Source: Microbacterium phyllosphaerae
GTDB lineage: Bacteria > Actinomycetota > Actinomycetes > Actinomycetales > Microbacteriaceae
DNA: 64,000 nt
Direction of reading: 5' to 3'
Assembly (NCBI RefSeq): GCF_017876435.1
Contig: NZ_JAGIOA010000001.1
Coordinates: 2,480,001 to 2,544,000, forward strand
Shown here: one piece after another, positions 20,501 to 32,500 of the stretch
Layout of the letters: each line of letters begins with the position of its first letter
How positions within the stretch are numbered: the first letter of the stretch is position 1
Position numbers and translations under genes: made by a program
The notes under the pieces: generated by a model
What the model was told of the DNA's origin: nothing
What the model saw: only the letters and a program-made list of their open reading frames with translations
The model's database searches: none

Positions 20501-23500
20501 CGCGGTGGCATCGGCGGTCGCACCGGGGGCGAGGACGCCGTCTGCTCCGGGCCAGGAGACCACGATGTCGGACAGGCCGACGAGCTGATCGTCGAGAGCG
20601 ACCCCAGACAACGTGACATTGCCCGTGTTCGCGATGCGGAACGAGTACCGCACCGTGTCGCCTGCGCGGCCCGTCGCACCGGGCTCGAGCACGCCGCTCT
20701 TGCTCACGGTCGCATCCGGCGCGGCCACGACTGTGGGAACGACGACTCGGTCCGACGGGTCCTCGACGGTGGTGTCCGAGGGATCGGTGCCGGAGCCCAC
20801 CGCGATGTTCGACACCGACCCACGATCGACATCGGCCTGCGTGATGACATATCGCGCGGTGCCCACGAGAATCTGCTCGGGCGCGAGAACCCCTTCGACG
20901 CCGGGCCACACGACCGAGATGTCGGAGAGGTCGTCGAGCTCGTCGACGATGCCCACGCCGTCGAGGGTCACATTGCCCGAGTTGCGCACGGTGACCGTGT
21001 ACTCGATGACGTCGCCGACGGCTCCGCCGGCACCGTTCGCGATGACGGCGGACTTCGTCGTGACCACGGCGGGTGCGAATACGTCGAGCGGCGTCACGAC
21101 GGCATCGGAGGATGCCGAGATGCTCGTGCCGCCGGGAAGCGACGCGCTGGCCGATGCGGTGTTCGTCACGTCACCGGCGTCGACATCGCTCTGCGTGATG
21201 ACGTACGTCGCGGTGGCCGTGGCGACTTCGCCCGGCGCGAGCACACGGTTCGTCGTCGGCCACGTGATCGTCGGTGTGCTGAGACCGGAGAGCGTGTCGG
21301 ACAGCACGACACCAGACAGGGTCACGTTGCCGCGGTTCTCGATCGTGAACGCGTACTCGATCGTGTCTCCGACGCTGCCGCCCGTCGCGGTGTCATCCTT
21401 CGTGACGACGAGCTCCGGAGCGCTGACGATCGGCACGGTCGCCGGGCTCGTGGCCGAGACCACGGCTCCGCCGTTGGCCGGTGTTCCTGTTCCGGTGACG
21501 AGGCTGGTCACGCTGCCCGCGTCGACATCCGCCTGGGTCAGGACGTACGTCGCCGTCGCCGTCACCGACTCGCCCGGGGCGAGGATGCCGACCGGAGTCG
21601 TCCAGGTGTAGCTCGGCGGGGTCGTTTCGGTGAGGGCGTCGGCGAGGGCGGCGCCGGTCAGCGTCACGTTCCCGTCATTGGTCAGCACATACGTCCACGT
21701 CACCACATCACCGGCCCGGCCCGACGCCCCCGGAGCCAACGCACCACGATCGGTCACCGACACCGCCGGAGCCGCCGCCACCGTCGGAACCACACTCTCC
21801 GCAGACACCACCGTGATCGGCTCACTCCGCGCCGGCACACCAGACGCCGACGCCGTGTTCACCACACGACCCGCATCCACATCCGCCTGCACGATCACAT
21901 ACGACCCCGTCGCCGTCGCCGTCTCCCCCGGAGCGATCACACCCGGCGCACCCGCATCCGGCCACACCACACCCGACAACACCACACCAGGCACCGCATC
22001 AGACAGCACCACACCCGACACCGTCACATTGCCCGTGTTCGTCACACCGAACTCATACGACACCACATCGCCCACCGCACCAGCACCCGACGCCACACCC
22101 GACTTCGACACCGACAACCCCGCCGCAGGCAACACCGTATTCACCCGCACCGTGTTCGTATCCGCCGACACCCGCACCCCACCCGGAGCGAACGCCGCCA
22201 CCGACGCCGTATTCTCCACAAACCCCGCATCCACATCCGCCTGCGTCAGCAGATAGAAGCCGCGCCCTGTGGCGGACTCCCCCACACCCACGCGACCGGG
22301 AACGGCTGGATCCGGCCAGGCGATGGAGACACCCTGGAGCCCCTCCATCGGGTCCACGAGGATGCCGCCGGTGACCGTCACGTTGCCCGTGTTCGTCACC
22401 ACGACGGTGTAGTCGATCCGATCGCCGACCGCGCCGATGTCTCCCGCAGCGAGCACACCCGTCTTCACCGCGGACAGCGCCGCCCCGGGGGTGATCGGAA
22501 CGGTCGCAGCAGCAGGAGCGGGCGCGAGGGTCCCTCGTACGGGGGTACCCGTGACCGTGACGGCGTTCGACACCGCGCCGGCGTCCACGTCGGACTGCAG
22601 GAGCACGTAGGTCGCGGTCGCGGTCGCTTCGGCGTCGGGAGCGAGCACGCCGGGGCGCGTCGCATCGGGCCAGGTGATCGCCAGGGGGCTCAGCCCGGTG
22701 AGGGCGTCGTCGAAAGCGACCTCGCTGACCGTCACGTCGCCCGTGTTGACGACCGAGAAGCGGAATTCGACGGTGTCTCCCGCACGGCCGGTCGACCCGG
22801 CGGCGAGAGTACCGCGCTTCGTCGCCGTCAGCGCAGGACCAGCCGCAGCGAGCGGGGTCGTAACCTCGGCTTCGGTCGACGACACATCGACCTCGGTCGG
22901 GGTGGTTCCTGCTGCGATGGCGGTGTTGAGGACCTCACCGGCATCGACGTCTGCCTGGCCGATGGTGTACTGCGCGGTGGCCGTCACCTCTTGCCCGGGA
23001 GCGAGGCGTCCCGTCTCCCCGCTCGGCCATGCTCCGAACACGATGCCCGAGATTCCCTCGAGCTCATCGGCGATCGCGATGTCGGTGACCGTCGTGTTCC
23101 CGGCGTTGCGCACGGTGAACGTGTATCCGATCGAGTCTCCGAGCACGCCGTCGCCGGAGAGCTCATCCGCCTTCACCAGTTCGAGCGCGGGCGCCCTCGT
23201 CTCGGTGGCGAGCGTCACGATGTCGGATGCGGACACCGCGGCGTCGGACGGCGTGAGGCCCGTGACCGTCGCGATGTTGCGGACGCCCGCGGCATCCACG
23301 TCCGCCTGCGTCACGGTGTACTGCGCCGACGCGCGCACGGCACCGCCCGGGGCGAGCGTTCCCGTCGCCGACGGCCAGGGACCGAACGTGATCGCCGACA
23401 GTCCGGGCAGCGGGTCGCTCAGCGCGATGGCGTCGATCGTCGCCGTGCCCGCATTCGTGATGTCGAACGTGAAGGTCACGATGTCGCCGACGGCCAGGTC

Positions 23501-26500
23501 CTCGGTCTGCGATGCGGACTTGTCCAGCGTCAGACCGGCGGTCGAGGCGATGGTCACCGTCGCCGGGGCGGTCGCGGTGACGACGGCACCGGTGGGTGCC
23601 GTGCCGCGCCCGGTCACGAGGCTGATGATCGAGCCCGCATCGACGTCGGCCTGGGTCAGCACTGTCGTGGCCGTCGCAGTGACCGTCTCCCCCGGGGCGA
23701 GGATGCCTGCCTGGCCGTTCCACTGGTAGACGGGCGCCGTCGTGCCCGCGAGAGCGTCAGACAGCGCAGAACCGCTCAGGGTCACGTTGCCCGTGTTCTT
23801 GAGCGTGTAGGTCCAGGTCACGGTCGACCCGGCCGCGGACCCTGGCGGGAGCGAGCCGCTGTTCGTGACCGCGACGGACGGCGCTGCTGCCTCCACCGGC
23901 ACGATGCTCTGCGGCGAGGTCGTCGACACGGCGCCCACAGGCGCGGTCCCCGATGCGGTCGCGGTGTTCAGCACGCGCCCGGCGTCGACGTGTGTCTGGG
24001 TGATCTCGAGCGTGGCCGTGGCGGTCACGCTCTGCCCCGGATCGAGTACGCCGTCAGCGCCCGGCCAGTCCGCCACGATGTCGGACAACCCGACGAGCGG
24101 ATCCGAGATGACGATCCCGGTGACGGTGACGTTTCCGGTGTTGCTGAGCACGAAGGTGTAGGTGATGTCGTCGCCGAGTCCCGCCTCGCCCGGCGGCGTC
24201 GTGCCCGACTTGCTGAGCCTGAGCTCGGACCGCTGCGCACCCGTCGCGACCTGGACGGAGTCTGTCGCCGTCACGTCGGCCCCGGTCGGCGGCGCACCCG
24301 ACGCTGTCACGGAGTTCGGCACGGATCCGCTGTTCACGTCGGCCTGGGTGATCTCGTAGACGGCCGTGGCCGTGGCCGTGGCGCCGGGAGCGAGGACGCC
24401 CGCCGATCCCGCATCGGGCCAGGTGACTGTCGGAACGAGACCGGGGATGCTGTCGGCGAGCTCGACATCCGTGAGAGTGACGTTGCCGGTGTTGACGACC
24501 ACGAAGTCGAACCGGATCTGGTCGCCCGCCTCGCCGTCTCCCACTCCGTCACCGACCACCGTTCCGGTCTTCGACACGTCGATGGATGCCGACGGCGCGA
24601 TCGGGACGGTGACGTCGTCGTTCTCGGTGATCGACGCGCCACCCGGAGCGGTACCCGAACCGCTCACGACGTTGTCGACGGCCCCCGCGTCGATGTCGGC
24701 CTGCGTGAGCGCATAGGTCGCGGTAGCCGTGACGACCTGGTTGGGAGCGAGGACGCCCTCCGCGCCCGGCCACGAGTAGACCAGCGGAGAGACGCCGGGC
24801 TCGAGGTCGGCGAGTGCGACGCCGGTGAGCGTGACGTTGCCGGTGTTGCGCAGCGAGAACGAGTAGGCGACAGCATCGCCCGCGCGAGCCGTCGCTCCGC
24901 CGGCGAGCGTGCCCGTCTTCGTCACCTCGATGTCGGGGGTCTGGGCCGCCGTCGCTGTCACGACCGTGTCGGACGGATCGGTCACGGCGGGCCCCGTCGG
25001 GGGCGCACCCGTCGACGCCGCCGTGTTCGACACGGAACCGGCATCGAGGTCTGCCTGGGTGATGCGGTGCGTTGCCGTCGCCGTCACGGATTCACCCGGC
25101 TGAAGGGTGCCGCTGGCGCCCGGCCACGGCCCGTAGGCGAGCGGGCTCAGTCCCGGAGCGGGATCGGACAGCGCGACGCCGGTGAGGGTGACGTTACCCG
25201 AGTTGGTCGCACGGAGCGTGTAGGTGATGAGGTCGCCGAGCTGTCCGGGCCCCCCGACCGACGCGGTCTTCGTCGTCAGGATCGCCGGGGCGGGAGTGGC
25301 GGTGCCGAGCACCACGGTCTGCGAGGTCGCCGACACGGCTGCGCCCGTGGGCGGGCGCCCCGACGCGGTCGCCACATCGGTGATCGAGCCCGCGTTCACA
25401 TCGCTCTGACGCACCTGGTAGGTCGCCGTCGCGGTGATCGTCTGGTTGGGCGCGAGTGTGCCCGTCGTGCCGGACGCCCAGGCGCCATAGCTGATCGTGG
25501 AGAGTCCGCTGTGCGGATCGCTCACGGCGACTCCGGTGAGCGTCACGTTGCCTGCGTTGCGCACGGTGTACGAGTAGGTGATCGTGTCGCCGACCGACCC
25601 CGTACCCGCGGTGTAGGCGCCCGATTTCTGGATCGTGAGCGCCGGTGCCGAGGTCAGCGGAACCGTCGCCGAACCCACCGCCGACGTGGCCTGGCCCCGC
25701 GAGGGAGTGCCGATCGCCGTCGCTGCATTCGACACCGCACCTGCATCGACGTCGGTCTGACGAACGGTCGAGGTCGCGGTCGCCGTCACCACGTCACCCG
25801 GTGCCAGCACACCTGCGGTGCCCGACGGCCACACTCCGTAGGCGAGGTCGCTGATACCAGGGAGGGAGTCGGTGGCAGTGACGCCGGAGAGCGTGACGTT
25901 GCCGGTGTTCCGGATCGACACCGTCCAGGTGATGGTCTCCCCCGCCACGCCCGTGGCGCCCCCGGGGAGCGTGCCGGACTTGACGACCTGGAGCCGCGGA
26001 TCTCCCGCGGCTGTCGGCGTGGTGACAGTGCCGGATGCCGCGCTCACGGGCGTGCCGTTCGGCGACAGCCCGCTTCCGGTGGCGACGTTGACGATCGAGC
26101 CGGCATCCACGTCGGCCTGCGTGATCGTGTGGCTCGCCCGCGCGACGACCTGTGCACCGGGCGCGAGCACGCCCGCATCACTGGGCCAGGTGTATGTGAA
26201 GGGTGTGAGTCCCGCCATCGGGTCGCTCACCACGACGCTGCGGAGCGTCACATTGCCGGTGTTGGTCACGCGCACCGTGTAGTCGACGACGTCGCCCACG
26301 GCCCCGGTGCCGCCGACGGATGCCGACTTCGCGGTCGTCAACGCGGGGCCGGCGGCGACGGTCGCGAGCGAGACGGTCTGCGAGTCGGCACCGACCGCAG
26401 GACCGCTGGGTGGCGTGCCGGTCACCCGCGCGGTGTTGCGCACGGTGCCGGAGTCGACGTCGGCCTGCGTGACCGTGTACGTCGCGGTGCCGACGACCTG

Positions 26501-29500
26501 GGCGCCCGGCGCGAGGGTTCCGGCAGTACCGGGCCAGGTGAGGGCGATCGTGCTGAGGCCCGCGTGCGGGTCAGTGACCGCGACGCCGGTGAGTGTGACG
26601 TTTCCGGCGTTGCGAGCCGTGAACGTGTACGTGATGACGCTGCCGACCGCGCCGTTCCCCTGCGTGTAGACCCCGGTCTTGCCGAGGGTGAGGAGGGGGC
26701 CGGCGATCAGCGGGAGAGTCGCAGCGGCCGTCGCCTGCACGGCGTCACCGGTCGGCGGCGTGCCTGTGGCGGTGGCGGTGTTGGCGACGGAGCCGGCATC
26801 GACGTCCGATTGCGTGAGCGCCCGCGTCGCGGTCGCCGTCACGCTCTGCCCTGGCTGCAGTGTGCCTGTCGCGCCGGGCCAGCCCGTGTACGCGATGGTC
26901 GAGAGTCCTGGCAGCGCATCCGCGATGCCGACACTCGTGAGGGTGACATTGCCGGCGTTGCGCACGGTGAAGCTGTACGTGACGACGTCTCCCGCGCGGC
27001 CCGTCGCGCCGGGCGCCAGGCTCGCGGTCTTGTCGAGGGTCAGCCTGGGCGCAGCGGTCACCGTCGGCGTCACGACGTCTGCGGACGACGCATTGACCGA
27101 TGCGCCGCCAGGCGCCGTGGCCGTTGCGGACGCACGGTTGCGGATCGATCCGGAGTTCACGTCGGTCTGGGTGATGACGTAGGTGGCGCGAGCGGTCGCC
27201 GTCTGCCCCGGTGCCAGCACGCCGTTCGCGCCCGGCCAGGTCACCGAGAGCGCGGAGAGCCCCGAGAGCGGATCGCTCAGCGTCACGCCGGTGAGCGTCT
27301 GGTTGCCGCTGTTGGTCGCCCGGATCGTGTAGGTGATGACATCGCCCACGCGCGTTCCGGCCGCGGTGTCGGCGCTCTTGGTCACGGTCAGCCCCGGTGC
27401 GGCGACGCTCGTGGGCACCACGGCCTCTGTGGATGTCGCGCTCACCACGGCACCCGTCGGCGGTCGACCGCTGACGCTCGCCGTGTTGCGCACGGATCCG
27501 GCATCGACGTCGGCCTGCCTCACGGTGTACGTCGCCGTTCCGGTAGCCGTCTGTCCCGGGGTCAGGGTGTTCGGCGAACCGGGCCAGGTGATCGACGGAG
27601 CACTGAGCCCTGCGAGAGTGTCGGTGAGCGTGACGCCGCTGAGCGTGACGTTGCCGGAGTTGCGGATCGTGAACGCGAACGTCACGGTGCTGCCGACCTC
27701 GCCGGACCCGGTAGTGACCGAACCGGTCTTCTGCACGGCGATCGATGGGACCGCGGCGATCCGCACGGTGGAGGGAGCGGTTCCGGTCACCGCTGCACCC
27801 CGCGGCGGTGTGCCCGTGGCCGTCGCGGTGTTCGCCACCGCGCCCGCGTCGACGTCGGTCTGCTTGACCGTGTAGGTGGCGGTGCCGGAGACGCTCTGGC
27901 CCGGCTGCAGGGTGCCCGCGGCTCCGGGCCAACCCGACAGCGGCACCGGTGCCTGACCGATCAGCGGGTCGACGAGAGACACGCCGGTGAGGGTGACGTT
28001 GCCGGAGTTGCGCACGGTGAAGGCATACGTGATGGTGTCGCCCGCGGCACCGGTTCCTGAGAGCGTTCCGGTCTTGGTGACCGAGACGGCGGGGGCGCTC
28101 GTGGCCGTCGGGGTCGTCACCGCTCCGGATGCCGCGGTCGCGGTCGTTCCTCCGCCGGTGCCGGTGGCGGTCGCCGTGTTCGTGACCGATCCGGCGTTCA
28201 CGTCGGCCTGCGTCACGGTGTACGGCGCGGTGGCGACGACGGTCTGGCCGGGAGCGAGTGTTCCTGCGGCACCGGGCCACTGGTACTGCAGCGCTCCGAG
28301 TCGCGGGAGCGGATCGGTGATCCCGACACCCGTGAGCGTGACGTTTCCGGTGTTGCTGGCGCGGAACGTGTAGGTGATGACGCTGCCCACGCCACCGCCG
28401 CCGCCCGAGGCTGTCTTGGTGATCGCGATTCCCGGTGCCGCAGCGACCGTCGCGACCGTCACCTCGCCGGAGGATGCGGTGATCGCGGCGCCCGTCGGCG
28501 GGGTGCCGCTCGCACTCGCGGTGTTCTTGGCGGAGCCCGCATCCACATCCGACTGGCGCACGGAGTACGTGGCCGTCGCGGTCACCGTCTGGTTGGGCTG
28601 GAGCGTGCCCGCAGTGCCCGGCCAGGTGTAGGCGATCGTCGAGAGACCTGCGTGCGGGTCGGTGATCGCGACCCCTGTGAGCGTGACGTTTCCGGTGTTG
28701 CGCGCCGAGAACGAATAGGTGATCGTGCTGCCGACCGAGCCGTTGCCCGACGTGACCGCACCGGTCTTGGTGAGTACGAGACCGGGAGCCGAGGCGAGCG
28801 AGACCGTCGCAGGAGCCGTGCTCGTGACCGCGGCCCCGGTGGGCGGGGTTCCGGAACCGGTCGCGGTGTTGCTCACCGCGCCGGAGTTCACGTCGGTCTG
28901 CGAGATGACCGATGTCGCGGTGGCGGTGACGGTCTGCCCCGGTTGCAGGACGCCGGTCGTGCCGCTCGGCCACGTGCCGTAGGTCGGCACGGAGATGCCC
29001 GGGAGCGAATCGGCGACCGCGACCCCGGTCAGCGTCACGTTGCCGGGGTTTCGCAGCGTGATCGACCAGACGATCGTGTCACCTGCGCGACCGGAGGAAC
29101 CGCTCTGGAGCGCACCTGTCTTGGTCGTCACGATCCCCGCCGACGCGGTCACCGTGTTCGTCGTGACCGTTCCCGACGTGCTTGTGACGGGGGTCGTGCC
29201 GTAGACGGCCGACGACGATGCGACGTTGCGCACGGACCCCGCATTCACGTCCGCCTGCTTGATCGTGTATGTCGCGACAGCCGTCACCGTCTGCCCCGGT
29301 GCGAGCCTCCCAGACGTCCCCGGCCAGGTGTAGGTGAAGGCCGACAACCCCGCGAGTGTGTCCGTCACGGCGACATCCGTGAGCGTCACGTTGCCTGTGT
29401 TGGTGGTGCGCACCGTGTAGGTGATCACGTCGCCGACTGCGGCGGTGCCCGAGACGGTGGCGGTCTTCGTGGTCGTGCTCGCGGGCGCGGCCGCCACCGT

Positions 29501-32500
29501 GTTCACCCGCGTGGTGGGCGAGGTGCCCGTGACCGATGCCCCACCCGGCGTACGGGCCGAAGCGGTAGCCGTGTTCGTCACGGTGCCCGCATCCACGTCC
29601 GCCTGCCGCACCGTGTACGTCGCGCGGCCCTGCACCGTCTGCCCCGGTGCGAGAGATCCCGCGGTGCCGGGCCAGGTGTAGGTGATGGCCGAGAGTCCGG
29701 GAAGAGGATCCGCGATCGCGACCTGCGTGAGCGTCACGTTGCCGTTGTTGGTCGCCGAGAAGTTGTAGGTGACGGTGCTGCCGACCCCGCCGTTCCCCGT
29801 GGTGACCGATCCCGACTTCAGCACGGTCAGAGCACCCGCCGGGGTGACCGGAAGCGTGAATGCCCTCGTCTGCGAGAGACGGGCACCGCTCGGAGGGAGG
29901 GCCGATGCCGTCGCGGTGTTCGCCACGGATCCTGCGTCGACATCCGACTGCTTCAGCGTGTATGTGGCGGTCGCGGTCACCGCTTGTCCTGGCGCCAGGG
30001 TGCCCGCGGTCCCGGGCCACGTGTAGCTCAAGGCCGAGAGGCCTGCCAGCGGATCGGTGATCGAGACCTCGGTGAGCGTGACGTTTCCGCTGTTCGCCAG
30101 GCGGAACGAGTAGGTGACGACGTCGCCCGCCTTGCCCGTGCTGCCTGGCGCGAGCGCCCCGGTCTTCGTCAGATTCACCGCGGGGGCGGATGCGGCGGTG
30201 GAGACGACCGACTGGCTGCTCGGAACCGTGAGAGTCGCACCGGCCGGCGTCCGAGCGGTGCCGGTCGCGGTGTTGCGCACCGCTCCGGCATCGACGTCTG
30301 CCTGGGTCACGGTGTACGTGGCGGTCGCGGTCACGGACTGCCCCGGTGCGAGAGTGCCGGCGGATCCGGGCCATGAGTAGGCGAGAGTCGAGAGCCCGGC
30401 GAGCGGATCGCTGATCGCGACGTTCGTGAGAGTCGTGTTGCCGGAGTTGCGGGCCGTGAACGTGTAGGTGATCGTGCTGCCCACTCCCCCGCTGCCCTGA
30501 GTGAGGGATCCCGACTTCGTCGTCGTGAGTCCTGGAGCGGAGGCGATGGTGGGGACGGTGACCTGCGGAGAGGACCCGGAGACTGTGGTGCCGCCCGGCG
30601 TGCGGGCTGTGGCGGTGGCGATGTTGCGGACGCTGCCTGCGTCGACATCTGCCTGGGTGATCGTGTAGAAGGCGGTCGCGGTGGCTGTCTGACCGACGGG
30701 GATGACGCCCGCCGTCGCAGTGGGCCAGGTGATCGCCGGTGGAGAGAGACCCGGCAGCGGGTCGACGAGCGAGGCGTTGTCGAGCGTCACGTTTCCGGTG
30801 TTCCGGATGGTGAAGCTGTAATTGATGCGATCGCCCACCCGGCCGGTCGTCCCGCTCGCGAGAGCCCCGGTCTTGGTGACCGTGACGGCGCCGGCGGCGG
30901 CGATGGGCGTGACGCGATTCGCCGATCCGGAAGGACGGATGCCGCCGTCGTCATCCGCCGCGCTGACCGTCGCCGTGTTCGCGACGGAACCTGCATCCAC
31001 ATCGCTCTGCTTCAGCGTGTAGTTCGCTGTGGCGGTGACGGACTGACCCGGAGTCAGCGTTCCGACCGTTCCGGGCCAGGTGCCGAAGGTGATCGCCGAC
31101 AGCCCCGGCAGCGGATCACTGAGGATGATGTCGGTGAGCGTCGACTGACCCGTGTTCGTCACGGTGAAGGTGTAGATCACGACGTCTCCGGCGCGGCCCG
31201 TGCCACCGGGAGCGAGCGCGCTGGTCTTCGCGAGAGTGATCGCGCTGAGCAGGACCGTGGTGCTGTCGTTGTCCTGCGCGAGGAAGTCGCCCACGACCGT
31301 CCTGGCTGTGGCCTCGGCCGTCGACACGTAGCCCGTCGCAGACGGCGCGGTCGCCGTACAGGTGTAGGTCGTCGTCTGCAGGGGCGCGAGAGTCAGGGTG
31401 CCGAGGTTGCGCGCGCAGTTGGCCTGGTCGTCGGTCACGACGATGTTGCGCAGGGTTCCCGCACCGGTGTTCGTGATGCGGATCGTGAACGTCGCGAGTT
31501 CCCCTGATGTTCGGGACTGGGTGTCTGCCGTGCCGTCGAAGGTCTTCACGAGCTGCAGTCCGGCGGTCGGCACCGAGAGCATGGCGTTGCGGAGAAGGTA
31601 GGAGTCGCCCGACGTGCCGAGGCGAAGGTTCACGGTCGAGTCGCCGGCGACCACGTTGGTGAGCGGAACCGTCGCGACGTCGACGTTCTGGTTGGTGAAC
31701 GCCGTGCCTGCGGTGCCCGTGTATCTGACCGACCCCACCGCCCGCGAGATGCCGACGTTGCCGGTCGCGCCGGCCGCGTTCGCGATCTCGGTGTACGGCG
31801 TGGAGCCTCCGCGCGAGTACGACGCGGTGTCACCGGTGATGTTCCGATCGCCCTCGAAGAGGGTGAATCCGGCGCGCGTTCCGGCGGCGACCGCGGTGAA
31901 GCCGTTGAACGCCACGGTGAGGTCGGCGTCGTTGGCCCCCTGCCGCACGTGGCCCTCGTAGTAGATGATGTTGTGCGGCACCGAGGCCGGGTTGTCGGCG
32001 ATGAACGTGCCGTAGTCGTAGACGACGTTGATCGACCAGCCCGCGTAGCAGCCGGCGCCGGTCGGGGTCCAGATGTTCCCGGCCGAGATCGTGACCTCGG
32101 ATCCCGTCGGCACGGCCGCGAAGGCCGACGTCACATCGGCGCTCGCCGAGTAATAGAGTGCCGTCGCCTGCGAAGCGGGGTCGGCGAGCATGCTTTGCGG
32201 CGAGACGTTGATGACCGAACTCCCTGCGACCTTGAGCTGAACGGCACGCGAGGTGTATCCGGTGGCGCTGCCCGACGGCATCGTGGCCACGCCTCGTGCG
32301 GCAGAGTACTGGGCGCACAGACGGCGCGTGTCACCGGTGTAGACGCCGGTGTTCGCGCTCCAGGTGAGGAAGGCCTTGACGACGGTTGCGCCCGCGGGGA
32401 TGGTCATGGTCGCGCTGCTCGAGTTCGAGGTGAAGCCGGCGACCGAATTGTTCTGGCTCATCACGAAGTTGTCGTTGACGTTGTTCGCGTTGGTGCTCGA

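Larger units (their letters stand above)
14753..31240 (-). repeat. 47 tandem ~351-bp coding repeats (Ig-like units)
   Basis: Counting the edge motif T-Q-x-D-V-D-A-G gives 46 clear units plus a degenerate last one (ITPSMEGTVV). Mean length is about 117 residues (351 bp). Units are diverged from each other except for the nearly identical blocks listed separately. Each unit lacks cysteine, which fits extended Ig-like stalk domains outside the cell. Confidence 0.92.

Noticed and set aside
14582..28060. A 13.5-kb open frame on the plus strand (4492 codons) antisense to the giant gene
   Set aside because: Its product is an implausible Arg/Gly/His/Asp-rich string mirroring the repeats; the strong GC codon bias of the sense gene removes stop codons from this antisense frame. 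There is no ribosome site, domain or fold, while the minus-strand frame has signal peptide, domains and anchor.
14753..31240. Periodic repeats that could suggest a CRISPR array or satellite DNA
   Set aside because: The period is about 351 bp, the units are diverged and all keep one reading frame, so they are protein-domain repeats. No short identical repeats with unique spacers occur anywhere in the window.
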